From Spartobacteria bacterium (GTDB lineage: Bacteria; Verrucomicrobiota; Verrucomicrobiia; Chthoniobacterales; UBA10450), in assembly GCA_003169695.1 (NCBI GenBank), contig PNAS01000044.1, positions 1 through 64,000 of the forward strand: a DNA stretch of 64,000 nucleotides, read 5' to 3'. Positions 51,626 to 60,983 of this stretch are shown piece by piece (the first letter of the stretch is position 1; each line of letters begins with the position of its first letter). Below the pieces are notes generated by a model. It made no database searches. It worked only from the letters and a program-made list of their open reading frames with translations, and was not told the origin of the DNA. The position numbers and the translations under genes are program-made.

Positions 51626-52549
51626 ATGAAGCCGACGAAAGCCGCAACGTTTCGCGCAGCGATCAACAAAAGTTGTGTCGCGATGCCGGGCGTGCCCAAT
51701 GCGGCATTTGCGCGGCAGGTGGAGCGCGCGGGGTTTTCGGCGGTCTATATCAGTGGAGCGGGTTTGGCGAACGCGACGGCGGGGCTGCCGGATATCGGAT
51801 TGCTCACGCTAACGGAGGTAGCGCAACTCGCCGGTTACGTCGCGAAAGCGGTAAAGATTCCCGCGTTAGTGGATGCTGATACTGGTTTTGGTGGAGCGGA
51901 AAGTGTCGCGCGTACCATCTTCGAGTTGGAGTGCGCTGGATTGGCGGGCTGCCACATCGAAGACCAGGAATTTCCGAAGCGTTGTGGTCATCTTGCCGGG
52001 AAAACACTCATTCCGACGGAGGAGATGGCGGAGAAAATCAAGGCGGCGGTGCGGACGCGGCGCGACGCGGATTTCGTGATCATGGCGCGGACTGATGCCC
52101 GCGCGGTGGAAAGTTTCGACGACGCGGTGAAGCGCGCGCGGCAATATGTTGAGGCCGGAGCGGACGCGATCTTTCCGGAGGCGTTGCAGAGCGCGGAAGA
52201 GTTCAAGGCATTCGCGCGCGAAGTGAAGGTGCCATTGCTCGCGAACATGACGGAGTTCGGCAAGAGCCCGTTGCTCAGTTTCAGCGAACTCGAAGAGCTC
52301 GGATATCGGATGGTCATTTTTCCGATGAGCGCGTTTCGGATAGCGATGAAAACAACCGACGAATTCTTCCGAGCGTTGAAAGAGCAGGGAACGCCGGTGG
52401 CCTGGCTCGACAAGATGCAGACGCGCAAGGAGCTTTATGAGCTGCTCGAATATGATCCGGCGGCGAATGACTGGCCGGGATATACCATGGGGGAGAACGT
52501 CCAACCCCGAAAAACTCTCGGGGCGGGCAGTCCAACGCCAGAGACTTAA
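51626..52549 (+). CDS. prpB: 2-methylisocitrate lyase
   Basis: The 307-residue TIM-barrel protein has the isocitrate-lyase superfamily motifs: AGLPDIGLLTLTEVAQ, PALVDADTGFGGAESVARTI (metal-binding Asp), HIEDQEFPKRCGHLAGK with the catalytic Cys, and VIMARTDARAVESFDDAVKR. It should cleave 2-methylisocitrate to pyruvate and succinate. The length and KRCGH motif fit PrpB rather than AceA. It directly follows prpD. Confidence 0.88.
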   Translation: MKPTKAATFRAAINKSCVAMPGVPNAAFARQVERAGFSAVYISGAGLANATAGLPDIGLLTLTEVAQLAGYVAKAVKIPALVDADTGFGGAESVARTIFELECAGLAGCHIEDQEFPKRCGHLAGKTLIPTEEMAEKIKAAVRTRRDADFVIMARTDARAVESFDDAVKRARQYVEAGADAIFPEALQSAEEFKAFAREVKVPLLANMTEFGKSPLLSFSELEELGYRMVIFPMSAFRIAMKTTDEFFRALKEQGTPVAWLDKMQTRKELYELLEYDPAANDWPGYTMGENVQPRKTLGAGSPTPET

Positions 52550-52620
52550 TGCGCTCCCTTATTGGACGTTCCGCGTTCGTCGTTCCATGTTCGACGTGAC
52601 AAGATTTCGGAGAGAACCCT

Positions 52621-53763
52621 ATGAACACTGAAACTAAACCGAGTTACAGCCCGGGCCTGGCAGGTGTGGTCGCGGGCGAAACGGAGATTTGCTGGGTCGA
52701 TCCGAACGCGGGCTTGATGTATCGCGGCTACGACATCCACGAGATGGCGAACAAGGCCAGTTTCGAGGAAGTCGCTTATCTCCTGCTGAATGGAGAACTG
52801 CCCAACAGCGGTCAGCTCGCGAATTTCACGAATCAGCTCGCCTCCGAGCGCGCTCTGCCGGACGCGATCATCAAGATGATGCGGCTCATGCCCCGGAACA
52901 CGCATCCGATGGATATGCTGCGCACGGGCGTCTCGATGCTCGGCCCCTTCGATCCTGACCTGAACGACCACTCACATGCCGCCAACGTCCGGAAGGCCAT
53001 GCGGCTGATCGCGCGCGTCTCGTCCCTGGTCACTGACGGTTGGCGGATTTCTCAGGGACAGGATCTTATTCCAGATAAACCGGATCTGACGCATGCCGGT
53101 AATTTTTTCTACAAGCTGACCGGCGGCGTGCCGCAGGATTGGCAAATCCGGATGCTCGACACGATTTACATTCTTTACGCGGACCATGAATTCAACGCGT
53201 CCACATTCGCGGCCCGGGTGACCGCCTCAACCCTGGCGGATATGTACGCGGCGGTGACGTCGGCCTGCGGGACGTTGAAGGGCCCGCTGCATGGCGGCGC
53301 AAACGAAGAATCAATGAAGATGCTCGACGATATCAACACACCCGACCGCGCCGAGGGCTGGTTAAAAGCGCAACTCGCGAAGAAGGCAAAGATCATGGGC
53401 TTCGGTCATCGCGTTTACAAGGAGGGCGACTCCCGCGTGCCGATCATGCGCGAGATCGCGCGCGATCTTGGAAAACGGTTGGGCAAGGAGCAATGGGTGC
53501 CGATCTGCGAAAACCTGGAGAAAGCGATGGAGCGCGAGAAGCAGCTCTGCGCAAACGTCGATCTTTATGCTGCGCCGGTCTTCACCATGCTGAAATTCCC
53601 GCCGGAATTGAATACGCCAGTCTTCGCCGTGTCGCGCGTCGCGGGATGGTGCGCGCACGTCGTCGAGCAGCACGATCACAACCGGCTTATTCGCCCACGC
53701 TCCCTCTATACCGGCCCGGAATTGCGACCATATCCGGGCTCGGCAGCTAACGGAGCGAAGTGA
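52621..53763 (+). CDS. prpC: 2-methylcitrate/citrate synthase
   Basis: The 380-residue protein has the citrate-synthase catalytic set: His in GPLHGGANEESMKML, His in GFGHRVYKEGDSRVPIMREI and Asp in CANVDLYAAPVFTMLKFP, ending with VVEQHDHNRLIRPRSLY. The short length and the position after prpB indicate 2-methylcitrate synthase, which joins propionyl-CoA to oxaloacetate. It may also make citrate, which would feed the aconitase and citrate-lyase-like genes of region 3. Confidence 0.88.
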   Translation: MNTETKPSYSPGLAGVVAGETEICWVDPNAGLMYRGYDIHEMANKASFEEVAYLLLNGELPNSGQLANFTNQLASERALPDAIIKMMRLMPRNTHPMDMLRTGVSMLGPFDPDLNDHSHAANVRKAMRLIARVSSLVTDGWRISQGQDLIPDKPDLTHAGNFFYKLTGGVPQDWQIRMLDTIYILYADHEFNASTFAARVTASTLADMYAAVTSACGTLKGPLHGGANEESMKMLDDINTPDRAEGWLKAQLAKKAKIMGFGHRVYKEGDSRVPIMREIARDLGKRLGKEQWVPICENLEKAMEREKQLCANVDLYAAPVFTMLKFPPELNTPVFAVSRVAGWCAHVVEQHDHNRLIRPRSLYTGPELRPYPGSAANGAK

Positions 53764-53766
53764 CCG

Positions 53767-54240
53767 ATGGCGGACACTGAATCGAAATCCCTGCAAGAAC
53801 GATACGCCCCGGCCAATGCCTGCTGGGGTTGCGGTCCCGCGAATCCGCATGGATTGCGGATTCGGAGCTTTCCGCGCGGCGAGGAAGTCGTCGCGGAATG
53901 GAAGCCGGAGCCGCGCTACGAAGCATTTCCCGGAGTTCTTAATGGCGGAATCATCGGCACGTTGCTCGATTGTCACTGCAACTGGACGGCGGCCTGGCAT
54001 CTGATGAATAAAGCTGGCGAAGACCGGCCGCCCTGCACGGTGACGGCGAATTACGCGATCAAACTGCTGCGCCCTACGCCGACGAACGCACCGGTTTTCC
54101 TCTCAGCCAAAGTCGTCGAGTCAACGGACGATCGAGCTACGGTTGAAGGAACACTGACGGCGGGTGGAGAAATTTGTGCAACTTGTCGCGGAACTTTTGT
54201 CGCCGTGAAAGAAGGTCATCCCGCCTTCCATCGCTGGTAG
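53767..54240 (+). CDS. Hotdog-fold thioesterase, PaaI-like
   Basis: The 157-residue protein contains ACWGCGPANPHGLRI, the PGVLNGGIIGTLLDCHCNWT active-site helix and VTANYAIKLLRPTPTN, typical of PaaI/YbgC-type hotdog thioesterases with an N-terminal CxxC. It starts 3 bp after the prpC stop and is probably the last gene of the prp operon. It may recycle CoA from stalled acyl-CoAs. Confidence 0.82.
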   Translation: MADTESKSLQERYAPANACWGCGPANPHGLRIRSFPRGEEVVAEWKPEPRYEAFPGVLNGGIIGTLLDCHCNWTAAWHLMNKAGEDRPPCTVTANYAIKLLRPTPTNAPVFLSAKVVESTDDRATVEGTLTAGGEICATCRGTFVAVKEGHPAFHRW

Positions 54241-54247
54241 GGAGCGC

Positions 54248-54325
54248 TTGGTAGGGCGAGGCTCCGCCGGCCGCGAGCGTCGATAAGCGGAAGACGACGG
54301 CTCAGCGGGAGCTTCGCCCTACCAA
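54248..54325. repeat. Inverted repeat between converging genes
   Basis: TTGGTAGGGCGAGGCTCCGC (54248-54267) and its near-exact inverted copy (54305-54325, GCGGGAGCTTCGCCCTACCA) bracket 37 bp. It fills the whole gap between the thioesterase and fdhD. It resembles the other palindromic repeats of this genome (shared GTAGGGCG core with 36989-37057) and could act as a bidirectional terminator. Confidence 0.7.
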
Positions 54326-55168
54326 CTACTCCGACTCCAACGCGACGCGTTCGATGTGCGCGTAGATGTTGAAAGTCGGCGGGCGGAGAAAGCCAATGAG
54401 CGTCTGATTGCTTTCGCGAGCAAAGTTAACCGCGAGTGTGGAGGGCGCCGAGACGGCGGCGACGATCGGAATCGCGGCCGCAAGCGCTTTCTGCACGATC
54501 TCGAGAGACGAACGTCCGCTGACGATCATGATATGATTTCTTAACGGCAGCAGATCGTCGAGGAACGCGCGGCCGATCACTTTGTCGACTGCATTGTGAC
54601 GGCCAATGTCTTCGCGCAGGACAATCAGGTTTCCGTCGAGATCGAAGATCGCCGCTGCATGAATGCCACCGGTCCTGGCGAAATTGCCCTGGGCGCTGCG
54701 AAGACGTTCGGGTAGTTCGAGAAGCCTGGCCACTTCGATTCGGATCGGAGTGGTGGAATCAATCGGCGGAAATTGTTGGCGGATGAATTCGATACTCGTC
54801 TTTCCGCACAGTCCGCAACTCGTGGAAATCGTGCCGAAGCGATGCGCGGCTGCCGGAGTTAGTTTGGCGGTCGCCGAGAGCGTCACATTGAGAACGTTGC
54901 CGAGAGAGGCCGGCAGTGTGCAGCGGACGATCTCCCGCAGATCAGCGGGCGCGCGGACGATTCCCTCGGCGAGAAGAAAGCCTGCGGCAAGTTCCTGATC
55001 ATTGCCCGGCGTGCGCATGGTGACGGCGAGCGGATTCTGGCCAATCCGGATTTCCAACGGCTCCTCGATTGCGACCTCGTCGGTCACGCATTCATAACCG
55101 CCGTCCGCTTTGCGACGGATGACGCTTCCGGCGCCAATCCCTTGCCCCTCCGCTTCCGACGCGCTCAT
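54326..55168 (-). CDS. fdhD: Formate dehydrogenase accessory sulfurtransferase FdhD
   Basis: The ATG at 55168 gives 280 residues (MSASEAEGQGIGAGS); the reading from 55618 would overlap mobA on the other strand and is rejected. FdhD motifs are RTPGNDQELAAGFLLAEGIV, the STSCGLCGKTSIE CxxC pair, GIHAAAIFD, REDIGRHNAVDKVIG and SGRSSLEIVQKALAA. FdhD passes sulfur from IscS to the molybdenum cofactor of formate dehydrogenases. It is divergent from mobA, 82 bp away, a natural pairing for molybdenum-cofactor enzymes. Confidence 0.9.
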   Translation of the reverse strand: MSASEAEGQGIGAGSVIRRKADGGYECVTDEVAIEEPLEIRIGQNPLAVTMRTPGNDQELAAGFLLAEGIVRAPADLREIVRCTLPASLGNVLNVTLSATAKLTPAAAHRFGTISTSCGLCGKTSIEFIRQQFPPIDSTTPIRIEVARLLELPERLRSAQGNFARTGGIHAAAIFDLDGNLIVLREDIGRHNAVDKVIGRAFLDDLLPLRNHIMIVSGRSSLEIVQKALAAAIPIVAAVSAPSTLAVNFARESNQTLIGFLRPPTFNIYAHIERVALESE

Positions 55169-55250
55169 GGAAGAATCATCGCACGAAAGGGCGATGCGGC
55201 GAGGCTCCCGGTCAACTCGCGCGAGTGCGCCCAAGTGATAGCATTGCGGC

Positions 55251-55832
55251 ATGACTCTTACCGCAGTCTTGCTCGCTGGCGGTGAGTCGCGGCGGATGGG
55301 AAGGGAGAAGGCGGCGATTGTTTTTCGTGGCCAGCCGTTTTGGCAACGGCAGGTCGAGCTTCTCCGAGTTCTTCGTCCGGAGAAGATTTTCGTTTCTGTC
55401 CGGAAAGAGCCTTCCTGGCTGCCGCTGGATACCGAATTGCTTTTGGATGAGCCGCCATCCCGAGGTCCGCTCAGCGGCCTAACGAGAGCTTTGGCCTCGA
55501 CGCAGACATCGCACCTCGTCGTGCTGGCGGTCGACATGCCGTTTATGACGAGCGAGCAGATGGGGATTCTTTGGAGTCTGGCCAAGATTGGTTGCGGCGT
55601 TCTGCCAATGATTGGCAATAGGGCGGAACCGCTGGCCGCGATTTATCCGCGAGAGGCTGCCAGTGATTTGTTTACTGCGCTCGCGGGCGACAACTTTTCG
55701 CTGCAACGGCTGAGCCACAGTTTGGTGCAGGGAGGCAGACTCCGGGTCTTTCAAGTCTCGCAGAGAGAAAAAGAACTTTATCGAAGTGTGAACGAGACGG
55801 GAGATTTGCCGATTGAAACGCGTCGGGTGTGA
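55251..55832 (+). CDS. mobA: Molybdenum cofactor guanylyltransferase MobA
   Basis: The 193-residue protein has the nucleotidyltransferase signature LAGGESRRMGREKAAI, the LLLDEPPSRGPLSGLTRALA stretch and the metal-binding LAVDMPFM. MobA attaches GMP to molybdopterin to give the bis-MGD cofactor used by formate dehydrogenase, consistent with the adjacent fdhD. Confidence 0.9.
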   Translation: MTLTAVLLAGGESRRMGREKAAIVFRGQPFWQRQVELLRVLRPEKIFVSVRKEPSWLPLDTELLLDEPPSRGPLSGLTRALASTQTSHLVVLAVDMPFMTSEQMGILWSLAKIGCGVLPMIGNRAEPLAAIYPREAASDLFTALAGDNFSLQRLSHSLVQGGRLRVFQVSQREKELYRSVNETGDLPIETRRV

Positions 55833-55848
55833 CTGGTTTCGTCTTTTC

Positions 55849-55899
55849 AAGGAGGGGCCACTTCAGTCGCCCACGGCGGTTTGGAAACCGCCGCTCCTT
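55849..55899. repeat. Palindromic unit downstream of mobA
   Basis: A perfect 9-bp stem CGGCGGTTT-GG-AAACCGCCG (55874-55893) is framed by inverted AAGGAG (55849-55854) and CTCCTT (55894-55899). It could stop mobA transcription or be another REP-type unit. Confidence 0.55.
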
Positions 55900-55972
55900 G
55901 GAAGACGCCACCGAATTCGCTGCCCGAATTCCGTCGATGCGCGGCTGGTCGGACTGCGCGTAGGCTGCCTCC

Positions 55973-56440
55973 ATGAAAACTTCGAACTTTCGAATCGTTC
56001 CGATTCGCACTGAAATTGCCGAGGCCGCCCGTCGCGACGCGACGGCTGGCGCCTCGGACCATGCCGTCGTCACGGCAGATTCTCCGACGGGATATCCTTG
56101 CCGGCACTGCCTGCGCTGGGCGCAGCCCGGGGAGCGCATGATCCTGTTTCCGTACGCGGCCATCGCACCGGGCCGGCCCTACTCGGAAAGCGGACCGATT
56201 TTCGTCCACGCGGAACCGTGTGAACGCTACGCGACGACGCACGAGTTTCCGTCGGAGTTTCGAAAGGGCCGCGTGCTCCGCGCCTACAATTCGCAACACG
56301 ATATGATTGCCGCCGAAGTGGCGAACGGAGAAGGACCCGAAGCTGTGATTGAAAGGTTACTGCAAAAGCCCGAAACTGCTTTCGTTCACGTCCGCAGCGC
56401 CAGCCGCGGTTGCTACACGATGGAGGTTGAACGCATATGA
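55973..56440 (+). CDS. DUF1203 family protein
   Basis: The 155-residue protein has the DUF1203 features: YPCRHCLRWAQPGERMILFP (Cys pair), SESGPIFVHAEPCERYATTH, and SASRGCYTMEVER at the end. The function of the family is unknown. Its stop overlaps the ada start by 4 bp, so they are co-translated. Confidence 0.85.
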   Translation: MKTSNFRIVPIRTEIAEAARRDATAGASDHAVVTADSPTGYPCRHCLRWAQPGERMILFPYAAIAPGRPYSESGPIFVHAEPCERYATTHEFPSEFRKGRVLRAYNSQHDMIAAEVANGEGPEAVIERLLQKPETAFVHVRSASRGCYTMEVERI

Positions 56441-57501
56441 AAGCGATGGAACTGCTCCCACCCTCCGACACGATGTATCGCGCGTTGGTCAATCGCGACT
56501 CGAGCTTCGAGGGAATTTTTTTCGTCGGCGTGCGCACGACCGGAATCTTTTGCCGTCCGACTTGTTCCGCCAAGAAACCAGCGCGAATGAACGTCGATTT
56601 CTTCGCGACTCCGAGTGAAGCGTTGCATGGCGGCTACCGGCCGTGCTTGCGTTGCCGGCCGATGGATCCGGGTGAGCGTCCGCCGAAGCTCATCGAACGC
56701 TTGCGTGCCGAAGTCGAGAAAGCGGCAGATGGGCGTCTGACCGACAAAGAGCTGGCCGCTTTGTCGATCGATCCATCGACCGCGCGCCGACAATTCAAAC
56801 GTCATTACGGAATGACGTTTCAAGCCTATCATCGCGCCCGGCGGATGGGACTCGCACTCCGCGAAGTGCGCAAAGGCGGTCGCGTGGATGCAGCGCAAAA
56901 CGGCAGCGGCTTTGAATCAGCGAGCGGTTTTCGCGAGGCGTTCACCCGGATTTTTGGCGATCCTCCGACCGCCGCGAAGTCACGGGCCTGCATGTTTGCC
57001 GAACGAATCGACACGCCTCTCGGCGCAATGCTCGCGGTGGCGGATGATGAAGGATTGCGCCTCCTCGAATTCGCCGATCGACGCGCGTTAGAAGGCGAGT
57101 TGACGATTCTGCGTCAACGATTGAAGACAAACGTCGTCCCGGGTGAACATCGATATCTCGAGGCGATCCGGACGCAGCTCGCTCGTTATTTCTCAGGCGA
57201 AAGTTTGGAATTCGACATCCCGCTCGCGCCCATCGGATCGGATTTCCAAGTCCGCGCCTGGGACGTGCTGCGTTCAATTCCTGTAGCCGAGACGCGCTCT
57301 TATTCCTGGATGGCGGAGCGCCTTGGTATTCCGGGCGCCCGCCGTGCGGTCGGGCGCGCGAATGGGACGAACATGCTTTCGATCATCATCCCTTGCCATC
57401 GGGTCATTCGCGCCGACGGCACGCTCTGCGGGTACGGCGGCGGGCTCTGGCGAAAGAAATGGCTGCTCGATCACGAGAAGAAGGCAAAACATGAGTGCTA
57501 G
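56437..57501 (+). CDS. ada: Bifunctional Ada: AraC-type regulator and O6-methylguanine-DNA methyltransferase
   Basis: The 354-residue protein has the N-terminal zinc/methyl-acceptor module (FCRPTCSAKKPARMNV then YRPCLRCRPMDPGE, four Cys), an AraC-type helix-turn-helix region (FKRHYGMTFQAYHRARRMGL, SASGFREAFTRIFGDPPT) and a C-terminal alkyltransferase with SIIIPCHRVIRADGTLCGYG (active Cys). Methylation of the N-terminal Cys turns Ada into an activator of the adaptive response; the C-terminal Cys repairs O6-methylguanine. It overlaps the DUF1203 gene by 4 bp. Confidence 0.92.
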   Translation: MKAMELLPPSDTMYRALVNRDSSFEGIFFVGVRTTGIFCRPTCSAKKPARMNVDFFATPSEALHGGYRPCLRCRPMDPGERPPKLIERLRAEVEKAADGRLTDKELAALSIDPSTARRQFKRHYGMTFQAYHRARRMGLALREVRKGGRVDAAQNGSGFESASGFREAFTRIFGDPPTAAKSRACMFAERIDTPLGAMLAVADDEGLRLLEFADRRALEGELTILRQRLKTNVVPGEHRYLEAIRTQLARYFSGESLEFDIPLAPIGSDFQVRAWDVLRSIPVAETRSYSWMAERLGIPGARRAVGRANGTNMLSIIIPCHRVIRADGTLCGYGGGLWRKKWLLDHEKKAKHEC

Positions 57502-57576
57502 TAATTGGTGAGGCGCGATGAAACTAGATTCATGGTCGCCACCAATAACATATCACGCCTTTCACCCTCTTAAGAT

Positions 57577-57650
57577 CGCGCCCGGGGTGACTCGAACACC
57601 CGACCGACGGATTAGAAATCCGTTGCTCTATCCGGCTGAGCTACGGGCGC
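57577..57650 (-). tRNA. tRNA-Arg, anticodon UCU
   Basis: A 74-nt cloverleaf: acceptor GCGCCCG/CGGGCGC, D arm with AGCTCAGCCGGATAGAGC, anticodon stem ACGGA/UCCGU around loop UUUCUAA (anticodon UCU), and T arm GGGTGTTCGAGTCACCC. CCA is not encoded. It reads AGA and AGG codons. Confidence 0.93.
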
Positions 57651-57757
57651 CTTGGCCTGCCAGTGACCAACGCACTGAGTCTCATATCTGGTCGCGGCCG
57701 CAAGTGGTCAAATTAGTCTCTGCTCTAAGACTTCCAAGTTGTCTGAGTTGTTGGCGG

Positions 57758-60700
57758 TCATGGCGCACCGCACGTGTACGAAACGGGCAGGCTAACGCCC
57801 GCCTCGCGCATAAGCTCATCGAGTTGCTTCGGAGAAGACATCCAGCCGTCTTTCGATAATGTAGTAAACAATTCTTTGCCCAGAACGCCGCGTGCGGCTT
57901 CGACGGCCGCATCGTACTCGGTACGGTCGCGTGGTGGAATCGGGCTGCCCATCTCTTCCCGCAACGCGGCTACTTTCCCCAAGATGTGCGCGCAATTTTC
58001 GGGCCGATTTTGTCTCTTCAATAAATACGCGAATTGCTCGAGCACGTTGGCGGCGACGGACTTGGAATCAATTTGCTTGGCCAGTTCGAAGCTCTCGTTC
58101 AAGAACGATCGCGCCTCGTCGTGCTCGCCGAGCAGGCGCGCCAGGCGCGCCTGCTCGGACAAAGCCTGCGCAAGCCCATTTTTTGTGCCCGCTTCCCGAA
58201 AGGCGGCGAGGCTTTTCTGGAGGGATTTCCGCGCCGATCTGAATCTGCCTTCGTAGATAGCGGTGCTTCCAAGGAGCAACGTCGCCCAAGCAGTGCTTGT
58301 TCCCAGGATGCGGAACATGGCAAGGGCGCGCTCAAAATACGCGCTCGCTTCGAGAAATTCCTCGGTGTCGCGCGCGACTTTGCCCAACTCGTAGAGGCAC
58401 CAGGCTTCGCCCAAGGGCGTGGCCATTCGCTGGAAAGCGGTCAAGCAGTCCTCAAACTCAAGGCGAGCCTGAGTGTATTCACCGCGAGCGCAAGCGACTT
58501 GCCCGCGTTTGTAGCGATCCCAAACGAGACTGTGGTGGTCGCCTGCCGCCTCGTGAATTTGGATTGCGCTGCGCAAACAAGAGGACGCCTGCTCGTATTC
58601 GCCCGCGACAATGGCAACCCCGGCCAAATAGCTCATGCAGCGTCCACTGCCGGCCCGATATCCGCGTTTTCGGCAAAGGGCCGATGCTTCCTCAAACTTA
58701 TCGCGGGCTTGATTAAATTGACTCTCGGCAACTGCGAGATCCGCCAGGTGGGCGAGCGAGTCCGCGATGCCTCGTTCATCCTTGAGTTCGTGGGCAAGAT
58801 TGAGCGCTCGTTCAAGCAAATCACGGGCCTCGGAATTTCGCCCTCGATGGTGGAGCGTCCTCCCAAGTTGATGAAGAGCCTCCAGCGTTTCGGGGCCGCT
58901 TCCACATTGCTCGCTGAGAACCAGGCTCTCTTGAAAAAACGTTTCAGCGAGTGAGGAATCACCGCTCACGAGGGTACATTGGCCCGCGTATCTTAAGCAG
59001 CGCGCCCTCCACTCGAGTCGACCAGTCGCGACTTCCTGCTCCAATCTCTGGCAAGTCGTGCGCAGTTCGGCCCAATGGCCGTGCAAGAACCAAAAATTGC
59101 CCACCGCCGCCGTGATTTGCAGGGCGAGCTCGGGCTCGTTCAGAAAAGACCAGGATAAGGCCGCGCGAAGGTTGTCTTTTTCGGACTCGACTCGCTTGTC
59201 CCAGATTAAATCGTCGGGTCCGTTACGATTCACCTCCGCCTCTTCGGCAAAGGCAGCGAAGTATTTCGCGTGCGCCGTGTGGGTTTCGACGTCCGCACGC
59301 GATTTGCGCAGTTGCTCCAATCCGTACTCGCGAATCGTCTGAAGCATGCTGACGCGTGGCTCACCAGCGATTTCTTCTTCCTGCCGCAGGAGGTTGTTGT
59401 CCACGAGCGCCGCAATCCCATCAAGCACTTCGATTTTAAGATCGCCGATCTGGGGGCAAACGACTTCCGCGGTGGAAAACGTGCATCCGCCAGCGAAAAC
59501 CGACAAACGACAAAAGAGTTTTTTCAAATCGGCGTTGAGCAAGTCGTAGCTCCACGCAATCGCACCTCGAATGGTTTGTTGCCGCTCGGGGAGGTCGTGG
59601 GCCCCTCCCGTGAGCATCTGCAAGGAGAGATGGCCATCGGCCCCGACCAAACGCGCAAGCATGGCAGTGGGTGAGAGCAGCTTGATGCGCGCCGCGGCCA
59701 ACTCGATCGCAAGCGGCAGTCCATCGAGACGTGTGCAGATCTCGGCCACGGCTTTGGCGTTCTGCTCGGTAATGACGAAGTCGCTTTTGATCGCTTTCGC
59801 TCGTTCCTCGAAGAGAGACACGGCCGGGGATGCGAGCAAGCCCTCCAAGCTCGAGATCATAGTCAGGTCTGGCACCGGTAGCGGCGGCACATGGAAGGTG
59901 TATTCACCGCGCATTCGAAGTGGTGCGCGGCTTGTCACCAGGACCTTCAAGTCGGGACAACTTTCGATGAGCGTTGAAATGGACTTGGATGCTCCCCTCA
60001 GGTGTTCGAGATTATCGAGCACGAGTAACAAACGTTTTTCTTGCAGGTGCCCCACCAATCGCAGAACCAGCGATTGATCGCCCGATTCTTTCACGCCGAG
60101 CGCCTCGGCGATTTCAGCAGGGACCAGTGACGGGTCATTTACGGCGGAGAGGAGCACGGCGAATGCGCCATCGGCGAAATCCGCGAGGAGCATCGTACCG
60201 GCCTGCAAGGCCAACAGAGTCTTGCCCGAGCCACCCGGCCCGGTCAAGGTCAGCAAACGGAGGACAGGGCGACGCAGCAGTTCACATATCTGGGCGAGCT
60301 CTTGCTCGCGGCCAATCAGCGGCGTCATTTGCGCCGGCAAGTTATTGGGGCAGTTGTTGAGGCTGCGGATGGGGGGGAAATCCGCCCGCAAATCTGGGAC
60401 AACCAGTTGAAAGAGGTGCTCTGGCCGCTCCAGATCTTTTAGCCGGTGTTCCCCAAGGTCCCGCACGGTGACGTTCGGAGGGAACCGGTTGCCAGCCAGA
60501 ATTTTGGTCGCCGCTGAGATCAGCACTTGCCCGCCATGGGCGGCCCCACTGATTCGCGCGGCACGGTGCACGTCCAACCCCCTGTAGGCGTCACCGGTGA
60601 ACGTAGGCTCGCCCGTGTGTAAACCCATTCGGACAGAGAGCAGGATGTTTTCGGGCCACTGATGTTCCGCGAGAGCTTTTTGTCCCGACACGGCCGCAGC

Positions 60701-60913
60701 GATCGCGTCCGCCGCGCGAGAGAATGCGATAAAAAAGGCATCGCCTTCCGTGGTTAGCTCGTAGCCATCGTGCAGAACGAAAACGCCATGCAAGATTTGA
60801 TTGTGTTCGGCGAGGATGTCATGATAGCGATCGCCGAACCGATTGAGGAGCTTGGTCGAGCCTTCAATATCGGTGAAGAGAAATGTGACTGTCCCGGTTG
60901 GAAATTCGGGCAT
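57758..60913 (-). CDS. Class III adenylate/guanylate cyclase fused to a STAND ATPase and TPRs
   Basis: The 1051-residue protein begins with a class III cyclase domain (about 1-165: [15 protein letters not shown] and [20 protein letters not shown], supplying the two metal-binding Asp). A P-loop NTPase of the STAND/NB-ARC group follows (Walker [16 protein letters not shown]; Walker [38 protein letters not shown]). The C-terminal half is TPR-like (for example [20 protein letters not shown]). Such proteins are large signalling switches that may make a cyclic nucleotide on binding a ligand. The ligand is unknown. Cyclases of this type are related in architecture to the TolB-like/TPR array of region 1. 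Confidence 0.88.
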   Translation of the reverse strand: MPEFPTGTVTFLFTDIEGSTKLLNRFGDRYHDILAEHNQILHGVFVLHDGYELTTEGDAFFIAFSRAADAIAAAVSGQKALAEHQWPENILLSVRMGLHTGEPTFTGDAYRGLDVHRAARISGAAHGGQVLISAATKILAGNRFPPNVTVRDLGEHRLKDLERPEHLFQLVVPDLRADFPPIRSLNNCPNNLPAQMTPLIGREQELAQICELLRRPVLRLLTLTGPGGSGKTLLALQAGTMLLADFADGAFAVLLSAVNDPSLVPAEIAEALGVKESGDQSLVLRLVGHLQEKRLLLVLDNLEHLRGASKSISTLIESCPDLKVLVTSRAPLRMRGEYTFHVPPLPVPDLTMISSLEGLLASPAVSLFEERAKAIKSDFVITEQNAKAVAEICTRLDGLPLAIELAAARIKLLSPTAMLARLVGADGHLSLQMLTGGAHDLPERQQTIRGAIAWSYDLLNADLKKLFCRLSVFAGGCTFSTAEVVCPQIGDLKIEVLDGIAALVDNNLLRQEEEIAGEPRVSMLQTIREYGLEQLRKSRADVETHTAHAKYFAAFAEEAEVNRNGPDDLIWDKRVESEKDNLRAALSWSFLNEPELALQITAAVGNFWFLHGHWAELRTTCQRLEQEVATGRLEWRARCLRYAGQCTLVSGDSSLAETFFQESLVLSEQCGSGPETLEALHQLGRTLHHRGRNSEARDLLERALNLAHELKDERGIADSLAHLADLAVAESQFNQARDKFEEASALCRKRGYRAGSGRCMSYLAGVAIVAGEYEQASSCLRSAIQIHEAAGDHHSLVWDRYKRGQVACARGEYTQARLEFEDCLTAFQRMATPLGEAWCLYELGKVARDTEEFLEASAYFERALAMFRILGTSTAWATLLLGSTAIYEGRFRSARKSLQKSLAAFREAGTKNGLAQALSEQARLARLLGEHDEARSFLNESFELAKQIDSKSVAANVLEQFAYLLKRQNRPENCAHILGKVAALREEMGSPIPPRDRTEYDAAVEAARGVLGKELFTTLSKDGWMSSPKQLDELMREAGVSLPVSYTCGAP

Positions 60914-60983
60914 AACAAATTGGTTTAGGCGGGCGGAGCGCTGCGGGGAAATGCACTTGTTGGACCGTTATAGAGCAGAATAT

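Noticed and set aside
55169-55618. N-terminal extension of FdhD
   Set aside because: The added 150 residues have no FdhD similarity and lie opposite mobA; the family start is the ATG at 55168.
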